Source of the DNA: Candidatus Anaerostipes excrementavium
GTDB lineage: Bacteria > Bacillota > Clostridia > Lachnospirales > Lachnospiraceae
Length of the DNA: 64,000 nucleotides
Direction: 5' to 3'
Assembly: GCA_019114985.1 (NCBI GenBank)
Contig: DXEM01000034.1
Span: 48,676 to 112,675 of the forward strand
The position numbers were made by a program, and so were the translations under genes. Within the stretch, counting starts at the first letter, position 1; each line of letters begins with the position of its first letter. The notes under the pieces are model-generated. The model worked only from the letters and a program-made list of their open reading frames with translations. It did not search any database and was not told the origin of the DNA. Positions 1-11,500 of the stretch are shown here, in pieces.

Positions 1-1
1 G

Positions 2-610
2 CGTGTCAAAAACTTTATGAAAAAAGAGCCCTTCGATCAAAGCAGCACAATGCGTGATGTGACAGGGAATCTGCCGTTTTTTTATGATTCTGCGATTATC
101 AGTACCAATGCGATGATGGACAATGTGCAGCTCAATCGGATCATAAAAAATTTGCGGGATGCCCAGATTATCGACTTCTACGGTGTGGGAATTACCCATT
201 CCTGTGCCACGGCGGCTGTTTTCAAGTTTCAGACAACAGGAAAAACCTGTGCGGCCTATAGTTTCCTGAATGAACATTATGCAGTAAGCCAGAAGCACAA
301 GAAAAAAGTTTCCATCATGCTTTCTTTTACAGGGGGCAATCAGGGAATTGTAAACTGTGCGAAAAAACTAAAAAAATTGGGAATGTATCTCATTGGAATC
401 GGCGGTCTTGAATCCACAGAACTGAAAGATTGCTGTAATGAGTATATCGAAATTTATCAGGAAGATCTGGTCACCAGTTTTGAAGTCATGACTCCATATA
501 TTTCTATGACTTACATATTGGATATTTTATTTGCCGGTTTGCTGGTCAAAGATTTCAACCGGCATTTCCAAGACTCTATGGAAGTAAGAGAATTATTAAA
601 AAGACGTTAA
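2..610 (+). CDS. MurR/RpiR-family regulator, C-terminal SIS part (cut by window edge)
   Basis: The reading frame is open to base 2, so the gene begins before the window and the N-terminal RpiR helix-turn-helix domain is missing here. The visible 200 or so residues fit a SIS (sugar isomerase) phosphosugar-binding domain: a DFYGVGITHS stretch near the start of the domain and an SFTGGNQGI loop in the position of the phosphate-binding Ser/Thr segment. RpiR proteins usually sense a phosphorylated sugar and control an adjacent uptake operon. The PTS and phospho-beta-glucosidase genes follow directly on the same strand, so it probably regulates them. The family is fairly sure; the target is inferred from position. 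Confidence 0.8.
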   Translation, partial: RVKNFMKKEPFDQSSTMRDVTGNLPFFYDSAIISTNAMMDNVQLNRIIKNLRDAQIIDFYGVGITHSCATAAVFKFQTTGKTCAAYSFLNEHYAVSQKHKKKVSIMLSFTGGNQGIVNCAKKLKKLGMYLIGIGGLESTELKDCCNEYIEIYQEDLVTSFEVMTPYISMTYILDILFAGLLVKDFNRHFQDSMEVRELLKRR

Positions 611-625
611 TGAAAGAAAATGCAT

Positions 626-683
626 AAGGCAGACATTTTGAGACTGTGAGTTTCAGTTTTCAATGTCTGCCTTTTCTTTTTTT
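626..683 (+). terminator. Rho-independent terminator after the RpiR gene
   Basis: A 12-bp perfect stem (AAGGCAGACATT at 626-637 pairing with AATGTCTGCCTT at 662-673) is followed by TTCTTTTTTT. It separates the regulator from the PTS gene, which must therefore have its own promoter or depend on readthrough or antitermination. I see no convincing -35/-10 pair in 684-811. Confidence 0.85.
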
Positions 684-718
684 GAGCCTATGGGACCGGA
701 GTCAGGCGAAGATATTGA

Positions 719-4107
<3,389 letters not shown>

Positions 4108-4131
4108 TGTGTAGGAAAAAGGAGAAGGAAG

Positions 4132-4674
4132 ATGCAGCATAAGTGTAAAGTAACAGTCATCGAAAAAAAGTTATATCCGGATCTTCAGGAAAAATATTTG
4201 GCAGATCCAAAATCAGGAGCCTGTGATTTCTATCATGTAGGGGATGAGTTCATTTTCAAACGCTATGGAGCAAAAGATGATTACTGGCGTCTGGGAAATG
4301 GTACCCAATGTTCCGAAGCCTGGGATTGTATCAGCCGTTATGTATATGCGGCGCTGCAGGGCGGATCTATCATGCGTGGATGGACCAATGATGAACGGAT
4401 GATGATCGCATGCTGTAATGATGGAACAAGGCCTGTCGTGTTCAAGATCGAGCGAATCGATTATAAAGTCCTCTATATCGATGGAATCGACGATGAATTA
4501 TCAAAAAAAGCAGTTGCTGACGCTTTAAAGACCATTGAAACCGTCACAGATGTAGAATTTAACGAAGAGGAAGGTTTTATAGAAGCAGCGATGGACGCCG
4601 ACGTACCAAACGAAGAATTGTCTCGTGCGGTAGAAAACTGTGGAAATTATAGAGTGACAAAGATTGACGAATAA
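4132..4674 (+). CDS. TIGR04076-like protein with a C-terminal HMA-like domain
   Basis: A 180-residue soluble protein of unknown function. Residues 1-110 resemble TIGR04076 proteins: an initial CKVTVIEKK strand, a GACDFYHVGDEF turn, and the end signature CCNDGTRPVVFKIERI. Residues about 115-180 look like a small ferredoxin-like alpha/beta module reminiscent of heavy-metal-associated domains (YIDGIDDELSKKAVADALK), but the CxxC metal site is absent. It starts 24 bp after the glucosidase with GGAGAAGGAAG upstream, so it is probably the third gene of the sugar operon. Family assignment is from memory of the motif; the role is unknown. Confidence 0.6.
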   Translation: MQHKCKVTVIEKKLYPDLQEKYLADPKSGACDFYHVGDEFIFKRYGAKDDYWRLGNGTQCSEAWDCISRYVYAALQGGSIMRGWTNDERMMIACCNDGTRPVVFKIERIDYKVLYIDGIDDELSKKAVADALKTIETVTDVEFNEEEGFIEAAMDADVPNEELSRAVENCGNYRVTKIDE

Positions 4675-4747
4675 AAGAAAGGAATCTTTCAGGAGAGGGG
4701 CTGGTCTTGACAGGAGATCAGTCCTTTTTGTAAAAATGGAGGAATTT

Positions 4748-4972
4748 ATGAATCTGAAAAAATATTTAGAGAAGAATTACGTTTCCAGATATATTATGAT
4801 TGTAGTCAGTGTGATTATCGGATACTGCATCGCAAGACCTCTGGGCGTCCAATGGGAGCTGATTGGGATCGGAACGATCTTTATGGCATTTGGAACAGGA
4901 CCTATGATCGCCTGGATCAGAAGTCATGCTGCGGATCCATGTTATCAGAAGATATACGGGAAAAAAGGGTAG
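4748..4972 (+). CDS. Small membrane protein, possibly a truncated YczE/YitT-like protein
   Basis: A 74-residue protein with two predicted hydrophobic helices (about 15-32 and 40-60). The segment GIGTIFMAFGTGPMIAW resembles the last helix of YczE/YyaS integral membrane proteins, which are about 200 residues long; if so, this is a C-terminal remnant. Start 4748 is preceded by TGGAGGA with good spacing; a longer frame from 4664 has no site and overlaps the previous gene. Function unknown. It could be a genuine small membrane protein rather than a remnant. Confidence 0.5.
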   Translation: MNLKKYLEKNYVSRYIMIVVSVIIGYCIARPLGVQWELIGIGTIFMAFGTGPMIAWIRSHAADPCYQKIYGKKG

Positions 4973-4978
4973 AGATAA

Positions 4979-5015
4979 AGGGAGAATGTACTTGCGGTTA
5001 CACTCTCCCTGACTT
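4979..5015 (+). terminator. Probable terminator closing the beta-glucoside operon
   Basis: AGGGAGA (4979-4985) pairs with TCTCCCT (5004-5010), with extra pairing through TGTA/TTACA inside, followed by a weak T-rich stretch. It lies between the small membrane gene and the convergent ogt gene and may act in both directions. Confidence 0.5.
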
Positions 5016-5050
5016 TATTCCATAGGAAACTTTGATTTGTTTTAAGTTCT

Positions 5051-5584
5051 CTATAAAGCAGTTCCTTTCTTTGGAATAAAAAAGGAATCCAAGCTGACTT
5101 TTTCTAAAGTTAACAGTTTTATTTTTTTATCGATTCCGCCGGCGTACCCAGTCAAACTTCCATTGCTTCCGACCACTCTGTGGCAAGGTACAATGATAGA
5201 AATCTCATTGTGTCCGACAGCGCCGCCGACAGCCTGAGCGGACATACGGGCAAGTCCGCGTTTTGCGGCGATTTGTTTTGCAATCTCTCCATAAGTTGTG
5301 GTTTGTCCATAAGGAATGGCAGAAAGGATTTCCCATACTTCATTTTGAAAGTCCGTGCCGGTAAAATGAAGCGGCAGCTTAAAATCCGGCTCTTTTCCTG
5401 AGAAATAAATATCGAGCCATTTTTTTGTTTGCTGCAATACCGGAACTTCCTTTTCCTCATGTTCCTTATCGAGATAAAGAGCGAAATATTTCTGGCCTTC
5501 GAACCACAGTCCGGTCAGACCAATTTGATCAGCGGCTAACAGAATATTCCCAAGAGGGGAGTGGTAATGACTAATATATTGCAT
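5051..5584 (-). CDS. ogt: Methylated-DNA--protein-cysteine methyltransferase
   Basis: A 177-residue suicide DNA repair protein that moves alkyl groups from O6-alkylguanine to its own cysteine. The active-site motif IIVPCHRVVGSNG and the following LTGYAGG loop are intact, as is the helix-turn-helix stretch TTYGEIAKQIA that reads DNA. The N-terminal RNase-H-like fold and total length fit Ogt. The start ATG at 5584 follows GGGGGTGTCTT. It is the last gene of a short minus-strand pair, 15 bp after the Rpn-like gene. Confidence 0.93.
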   Translation of the reverse strand: MQYISHYHSPLGNILLAADQIGLTGLWFEGQKYFALYLDKEHEEKEVPVLQQTKKWLDIYFSGKEPDFKLPLHFTGTDFQNEVWEILSAIPYGQTTTYGEIAKQIAAKRGLARMSAQAVGGAVGHNEISIIVPCHRVVGSNGSLTGYAGGIDKKIKLLTLEKVSLDSFFIPKKGTAL

Positions 5585-5599
5585 AAGACACCCCCTGTT

Positions 5600-6484
5600 T
5601 TAAATACGATATTCCTGAAATAATTGTTCCAAATATTTTTCATCCTCCAAAGCCCTTAACAAATCTTTCTGCCGATTCTGCTGCAGCAAGATCTTTGACA
5701 ATTCAGCAAAGGAATGGATACCTTCCCGGCGTCCCATTTTTTCACCTTCGGACCATCCATACTTTTCGCCCTCTGCCCATCCGCTCTGGCGCATTGCTTC
5801 CAATTCATCTGCCATTAATTCTTCTAATGCCTGACACATATGTTTCACCTCCAAAAATAAATCACGGTTTACTCTTACGATTAAATCCATCACAGAACGA
5901 TATCTTTCATCTTTTTTGTGCTTTTTATATTCTTGAATCAGTTCCTCCGCTTCCTGCCATCCCGACAGTCTGCCTCCGATGCTCCGCAGCCATAAATTTT
6001 TCTTTCGGTTTAACTGGTGGAGCAATATCAGCTGAACGGGAATATCCAATCCTTTGATATAATAGATTCCTTCTTCGGTTTTTGCTATCTCCAAAGCCTT
6101 TTCTTTCTGCAAATATTGCAGCAGTTTTCTTGGATATCGGCTGCAGACAAGCGTAATCGTCATCTCCCCGATCTTAATACTTTTCTCTGACTTGTACAAA
6201 TAAGCATAGGCAAAGACTTTATAAAAATCATCGATGCCAATATAATCTTCCGGACTTTTGTATTCGATGATATTATACCTGCGAAAGATCCTTCCGATAT
6301 TCTTCCTGATTGGAAGTTCTGTCTGCTTCTTAATCACCAGAACATCAATCGCCATGGGTTTTGTTCCCAGCTGATGTTCGTTCTCACATATTAGATTCTC
6401 TTTCACCGCTTCCAGTTCAATCTGAAGATCTGCATAAAATGCAGGATGCCACTGCAGCGGTCTCTGTACCCTTTCTTGTTCCAT
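5600..6484 (-). CDS. Rpn/PD-(D/E)XK-type nuclease-like hypothetical protein
   Basis: A 294-residue protein of a family that is common and repeated in Lachnospiraceae genomes and often annotated as hypothetical or Rpn recombination-promoting nuclease/putative transposase. The N-terminal 110 residues carry the suspected nuclease core: QLGTKPMAIDVLVIKK (acidic D then K) and NIIEYKSPEDYIGIDDFYK (E-x-K). The C-terminus has a charged EGEKYGWSEGEKMGRREG repeat, usual in this family. The start at 6484 has AAAGGAGG 6 bp upstream; the frame extends upstream to 6583 without a site. Nuclease activity is inference. Confidence 0.65.
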   Translation of the reverse strand: MEQERVQRPLQWHPAFYADLQIELEAVKENLICENEHQLGTKPMAIDVLVIKKQTELPIRKNIGRIFRRYNIIEYKSPEDYIGIDDFYKVFAYAYLYKSEKSIKIGEMTITLVCSRYPRKLLQYLQKEKALEIAKTEEGIYYIKGLDIPVQLILLHQLNRKKNLWLRSIGGRLSGWQEAEELIQEYKKHKKDERYRSVMDLIVRVNRDLFLEVKHMCQALEELMADELEAMRQSGWAEGEKYGWSEGEKMGRREGIHSFAELSKILLQQNRQKDLLRALEDEKYLEQLFQEYRI

Positions 6485-6740
6485 CCGAACCTCCTTTTCT
6501 GTTGTTTCAGGAGATTCCGCCTTCTCGAAAACTCCTGCTGTATTTGTGGAAAAAAGCATGAATTTTCTGAAATGGCGCAGCATGGCTGCCGAAATGAAAT
6601 GTTCTCTAGATCTCGGACGTTTCGTCGTAGAATCGTGATAACGATAGAAAATATATATGCTTTGCTGTATTATACCAAATATATATTGAAAAGTAAATAT
6701 ATTTTAATCAAATATTAAATAATCCACGGTTTCTTCCTTC
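6485..6740. other. AT-rich intergenic stretch with no gene seen
   Basis: This holds the 5' leader of the minus-strand Rpn-like gene and a very AT-rich segment (about 6650-6720). I see no RNA gene, clear repeat or small ORF with a ribosome site. The promoter of the next plus-strand gene begins at 6741. Confidence 0.5.
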
Positions 6741-6769
6741 TTGCGTAGGTTAGAAGTTATGTCTATAAT
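6741..6769 (+). promoter_or_regulatory. Promoter of the TPR/HTH/ankyrin cluster
   Basis: TTGCGT (6741-6746), 17-bp spacer, TATAAT (6764-6769), followed by a 39-bp leader and CACGGAGGTATATC before the start at 6809. Confidence 0.75.
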
Positions 6770-6808
6770 GGAAGTAGAATTTAAATTGGAATTTCACGGA
6801 GGTATATC

Positions 6809-7303
6809 ATGGAATTGTTTTCAAAAAAGAAAAATGAAGAAGTGGCTATTGATGAACTCACCCTCCAAATAAAAGCTAAGTTAGATGAATTAGCCGAAAA
6901 AGGCAGTCAGCTTGAGGAAGAAGAACAATATGAAGAAGCTATACAAGTATGGAAAGAAGCTCTTAGTCTAATCCCAGAACCACAGCAATTTTATAGTGAA
7001 ACTATGTGGTTTTTAGCTGCCATTGGCGATATTTATTTTCAAAAGAGACAATACGAAAAAGCACACGAATGTTTTGACAAAGCAAGGGGAAATTTGAGTG
7101 GAGAGGGATATGGAAATCCGTTTGTTATGCTTCGATTAGGTGAATGCTGTTTAGAAATAGGTGACGAAAAAAACGCCACAGAATATTTGCTCAGAGCCTA
7201 TATGTTTGAAGGAAAGGAGATATTTGAGCCTGACGAGGATGGTAATGATGATGGGAAAAAATATTTTGATTATTTAAGAACGCATGTTGAAAACATTGAG
7301 TGA
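6809..7303 (+). CDS. Tetratricopeptide-repeat protein
   Basis: A 164-residue acidic soluble protein with two or three TPR-like helical hairpins (about 25-55, 65-95, 100-130; for example EEEQYEEAIQVWKEAL and RQYEKAHECFDKA). There is no signal peptide or enzyme motif. Short lone TPR proteins like this occur in Firmicute accessory regions, often as immunity-like genes of polymorphic toxin loci, but no toxin gene is visible here. Strong site CGGAGG before the start and its own promoter. Function unknown. Confidence 0.65.
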   Translation: MELFSKKKNEEVAIDELTLQIKAKLDELAEKGSQLEEEEQYEEAIQVWKEALSLIPEPQQFYSETMWFLAAIGDIYFQKRQYEKAHECFDKARGNLSGEGYGNPFVMLRLGECCLEIGDEKNATEYLLRAYMFEGKEIFEPDEDGNDDGKKYFDYLRTHVENIE

Positions 7304-7358
7304 AGATTAAGACAACACAATTCCCATTTATCGGGCAGACAAGGAGGGAGAGGGAAGC

Positions 7359-7535
7359 ATGGAATTATCCATACCAGAACGCCTAAAAGACCTGCGTGTG
7401 GAACATGAGTTGACGTTGGAACAGCTTGCGGAACAGACACACCTTTCCAAGTCCGCTTTAGACAGTTATGAGGGGGGAGAAAGTAAGAGAGCGACAAATC
7501 GCTATTTTCATACAGTTAAGGAGAAGCCGCCATGA
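7359..7535 (+). CDS. Truncated XRE-family helix-turn-helix protein
   Basis: A 58-residue protein. Residues 5-40 form the start of an XRE/Cro DNA-binding domain (IPERLKDLRVEHELTLEQLA, then a recognition helix around THLSKSALDSYEG). The domain breaks off at the point where the usual helices 4-5 and the STDYLLG tail would follow, and is replaced by a charged tail ending KEKPP. AAGGAGGGAGAGG precedes the start. The stop overlaps the ankyrin start (ATGA at 7532-7535), so the two are translationally coupled. It may be a decayed repressor kept as a leader ORF, or a very small regulator. Confidence 0.6.
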   Translation: MELSIPERLKDLRVEHELTLEQLAEQTHLSKSALDSYEGGESKRATNRYFHTVKEKPP

Positions 7536-8338
7536 AAAAATTATTTACCTCTATCCGTCAAGGTAAACTGGACGAGGTAGCCGCCATTTTGGATAAAAAG
7601 CCAGAACTGATTTCTTGTTTAGCCAAAGCTCCGCCTAAAAAGGATGATGGTCAGTCTCCTTTGATGATAGCTATCAAGAGTGATAACTTAGAAGTGGCTC
7701 ACCTACTGCTGGACAGAGGAACGGATGTGAATTTTCAAGACGCAATCAACCCCTATGGGAATAATTTCAGCGCACCTGTTTGGTATGATGCCATTGTCCA
7801 ATGTTTCCTGCGGGCGGGGGATTATGTGTCTGAACGAAACAAGGAGCGTACCAAGGAATATTTCCTGCTCCTGCGCCGTCTGCTGGATATGGGAATGAAC
7901 CCCAATATAACTACGAACCCTAGTGGCCTCAACGCCTGGCAGCACGCTCTGAATCAGTATAACGACTTCGCTCTGAGGTCTTATAGCAGCTACAATATAG
8001 AGGGAGATAAGGCGCACAATCGCCAACTGCGAGAAATGCTCAAAGCAGTGTTAGATGAGCTTTTGAAGCACGGAGCGGACATTCACAGCTATATCCCGCC
8101 AAACAAGGACGGTTTTCCCATTGTTTCTTGCCTGATTCGCAATCTGGAAGAAGACCGGGAGCTGTTCGATGGCTTTGGCGGTCTGAATCCGGATTCCGAC
8201 ATATTCAAGCCCTATACGGAAATATATCGTGGAAAAGAGCGTCTTGTTCAGCCCTACTACACCGTGGAGGACTACCGCCAGTGGTATGAGCTCAAGTGGG
8301 GAGCATTAGAGTCCATTCTTCGGTCTTATTATGAGTAA
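7532..8338 (+). CDS. Ankyrin-repeat protein
   Basis: A 268-residue soluble protein with ankyrin-type repeats, clearest at residues 5-35 and 42-70 (DGQSPLMIAIKSDNLEVAHL, LLLDRGTDVNFQDA), then weaker ones at 110-140 (RRLLDMGMNPN) and 165-190 (LDELLKHGADIHSYI). There is no signal peptide or catalytic motif. Its start overlaps the stop of the truncated HTH gene. Ankyrin proteins of this size often act as immunity or scaffold proteins; the partner is unknown. The rest of the protein (190-268) has no motif I recognise. Confidence 0.7.
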   Translation: MKKLFTSIRQGKLDEVAAILDKKPELISCLAKAPPKKDDGQSPLMIAIKSDNLEVAHLLLDRGTDVNFQDAINPYGNNFSAPVWYDAIVQCFLRAGDYVSERNKERTKEYFLLLRRLLDMGMNPNITTNPSGLNAWQHALNQYNDFALRSYSSYNIEGDKAHNRQLREMLKAVLDELLKHGADIHSYIPPNKDGFPIVSCLIRNLEEDRELFDGFGGLNPDSDIFKPYTEIYRGKERLVQPYYTVEDYRQWYELKWGALESILRSYYE

Positions 8339-8423
8339 GTGCATTAACTTCCAGTTTATAGATGACGTAAAATAAAATAGCATAAAAATTCAATGAATTG
8401 GTTGAAAAATTTTCAAAAAGCAT

Positions 8424-8466
8424 AGTCAAACCCACCGGTTTTATAAATCGGTGGGTTTGACTTTCT
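8424..8466 (+). terminator. Strong hairpin between ankyrin gene and activase gene
   Basis: A 14-bp perfect stem AGTCAAACCCACCG (8424-8437) with CGGTGGGTTTGACT (8449-8462), followed by TTCTG. The T-run is short, so termination strength is uncertain, but the position fits. Confidence 0.7.
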
Positions 8467-8514
8467 GAGCAAAATTGAGGGGACATGGAACTTTTTGAAT
8501 TTTTCATGAATTTC

Positions 8515-8558
8515 TTGACTTACGGAAAAGGTGTCATTATAATAGCTCATAGCATGAG
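8515..8558 (+). promoter_or_regulatory. Consensus promoter with a downstream palindrome
   Basis: TTGACT (8515-8520), 17-bp spacer, TATAAT (8538-8543). Directly after the -10 lies CTCAT-AGC-ATGAG (8546-8558), centred near the expected transcription start, a good place for a repressor. The MarR gene at the end of the transcript is a candidate owner (inference). The start codon at 8578 follows AAAGGTGATG. Confidence 0.75.
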
Positions 8559-8577
8559 ATAAAGGTGATGAATTAAT

Positions 8578-11500
8578 ATGAAGGAAACAAAACAAATGTT
8601 TCTTGTGGGGATTGATGTTGGTTCTACAACGACAAAGATCGCAGCCATCGATCCAGATTCCTATGAGATAAAATATTCTGATTATAAAAGGCATCATGCG
8701 GCGCAGAGGAAGAGCGTCTATGATGCGTTCAATCTTTTTCGGGAGAATTATCCGGATGCCCTGGTAAGGGTAGCATTGACCGGATCAGGAGCGAAGATTC
8801 TGGCAGATGAGCTGGGAGTTCCGTATATTCAGGAAGTCGTTGCCAATTCTGTCGCACTAAAGAATCAATATGCAGACGTTCGAACAGCCATTGAGCTGGG
8901 AGGACAGGATGCGAAGATGATCTTTTTCCGAAAAGATTCTGTAACAGGCGATCTTACGGTAGCGGATATGAGGATGAATGGAAGCTGTGCCGGCGGAACC
9001 GGAGCTTTTATCGATGAAATTGCTTCGATTCTTCGGACGCCGGTGGAAGAATTAAATGATTTAGCAAGCCGGGGTACCTGTGTTTATGATATTTCCGGCC
9101 GCTGCGGCGTATATGCAAAAACGGACATTCAGCCATTGTTAAACCAGGGCATTTCAAAAGCGGATATTGCTCTTTCTGCGATGCATGCAATTGCAAAGCA
9201 AACGATTGGAGGACTGGCACAAGGGTTGGATATTGAGAAGCCGGTGGCTTTTGAAGGCGGTCCGATGACGTTTCAGCCAACTTTGGTAAAAGTATTTGCA
9301 GAACGTCTGGATCTTTCAAAAGAAGATATGATTCTGCCGGAACATCCGGAAATCATGATTGCCTATGGAACAGCTCTTTCTATTCCTCAGATGTTCGAAG
9401 AGGAAGCTAAAACTTTGTCCATTCGTCAGATGTGTCAGAGAATGGAAAAAGAACAGCAGGCAAAGGGGAGAGAACAACATAAGGAACCACCTTTCTTCCA
9501 ATCAGAGGAAGAAAAAGAGGCGTTTCTAAAAAGACATGACCGTCCAAGTCTTCCGGAGCGTGAGTTCCTTCCGGGAGAAGAACTTTCTGTCTACCTGGGA
9601 ATCGACTCAGGAAGTACGACAACAAAGTTTGTCTTGATCGATGAGGATGAAAATATCTTGGATTCCTTTTATGCTTCCAATGAAGGGGATCCGCTGCTGA
9701 TTGCTAAAAAGGCTTTGATCGAGATGAATGAAAAATACCGGCAAATGGGAGTGAAGCTTCACATAAAGGCTGCCGGAACAACGGGATACGGCGAGATGCT
9801 TTTTTATCATGGATTCGGAGCAGACTGCCATATGGTAGAGACCGTGGCTCATGCAAAAGCCACCAGCAAATATGTGCCGGATGCTTCCTTTATTTTGGAT
9901 ATCGGCGGACAGGATATGAAAGCAATCTGGCTGGATCATGGAATCATTACGAATATCGTCGTAAACGAGGCCTGCTCCTCCGGATGCGGATCTTTCCTGG
10001 AAAATTTCGCATCTTCTTTACATATTCCGGTTACGAAAATCGCAGAAGCTGCGTTTGATTCCAAAGATCCGGCAGCCCTTGGAAGCCGCTGTACAGTTTT
10101 CATGAACAGCAGCATTGTAACGGAACAGAGAAACGGAAAAGATTCCAAAGACATTATGGCGGGGCTTTGCCGTTCCATTATTGAAAATGTGTTTACAAAG
10201 GTTATCCGTATTTCCAGCACGGAATCTTTAGGAAATAAAATTGTCGTACAGGGAGGAACGTTCCAAAATGATGCGGTTTTACGCGCTTTGGAAAACTATA
10301 TTGGAAAAGAAGTCGTCCGCGCTCCTTATCCTGGAATCATGGGTGCGATTGGCGCTGCATTAAGCGCGAAAGAACATGCTCAGGAGACAAAAAAAGAAAG
10401 CTCTTTCATTTGTATGGATGATTTAAAAGATTTCACTTATACGCAGGAAGCAAATGTTGTCTGCCCGTTTTGTACCAATCATTGTAAACGCGCGGTGATT
10501 CGTTTCTCCAATGGAAAGTCATGGGTAACGAACAATCGCTGCGAACGAGGCGAGATCATCGGTGATGCAAGAGAGAAAGAAGTTCAGGCACAGCTTAAGA
10601 AAAAGAATCAGGAAAAAAATCAGATTCCGAATCTGTATCGATTGAGAGAAAAATTACTATTTCAGGATTATCCGACAGTTCAGGCGGCTGGGGATCAAAA
10701 GACCGTCATTGGGATACCGAGAGTTCTTTCTTTCTGGGATACGATGCCGTTTTGGACCACATTTTACAAAAGTCTTGGCTTCCAGGTAAAATTATCGGAT
10801 AAAAGCAGCCGAGAGATCTATGAAGAAGGTCTGTCTGCCGTAACATCTGATACCGTTTGTTTCCCGGCGAAATTGGTTCACGGGCATATCCGTAATCTAA
10901 AAGAGAAAGGGGCAGACCGTATCTTTATGCCGTCGATCACGACGATGGTGCCGGAAAACCAGGAGAAGACCAGCGAATCTATGTGTGCAGTTGTAAAGGG
11001 ATATCCAATCGTAATTCGTAATTCAGATGATCCCGAGAAAAAGTGGGGAATACCTTTTGACGCACCGCTGTTTCACTGGCAAGATCCAAAAGATCGGGAT
11101 CGCCAGTTGATCGACTACATGGAAAAAACGTTCGGTCTGGAAGCAAAACAGGTAAAAAAAGCCATGGAAGCCGGAGATCAGGCTCAAAAAGCTTTTCGAG
11201 ATGAGTTAAAAGCAGCAGGAAGCCGTGTGCTGAAAGAAGCAGAAGAAAAAGGAACTTACGCTGTTGTTCTGGCTTCTCGTCCGTATCAAAATGATGCTCT
11301 GGTCAACCATGATCTTCCGGAAATGCTGACGAGTCTTGGAATTGCAGTCTTGACAGCGGATTCTCTGCCGGAAGTCGAACAGGTTGATCTGAAAAAGAGC
11401 CGCTTGGACATTGTAAACAACTATCATGCCCGTATGTTATCTTCTGCGATTATGGCAGCAAGAAGCGATCATTTGGAATATATCCAGATCGTAAGTTTCG

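Noticed and set aside
5600..6484. Active transposon at the Rpn-like gene
   Set aside because: No terminal inverted repeats or target duplication seen; the family is treated as a nuclease-like gene rather than a mobile element.
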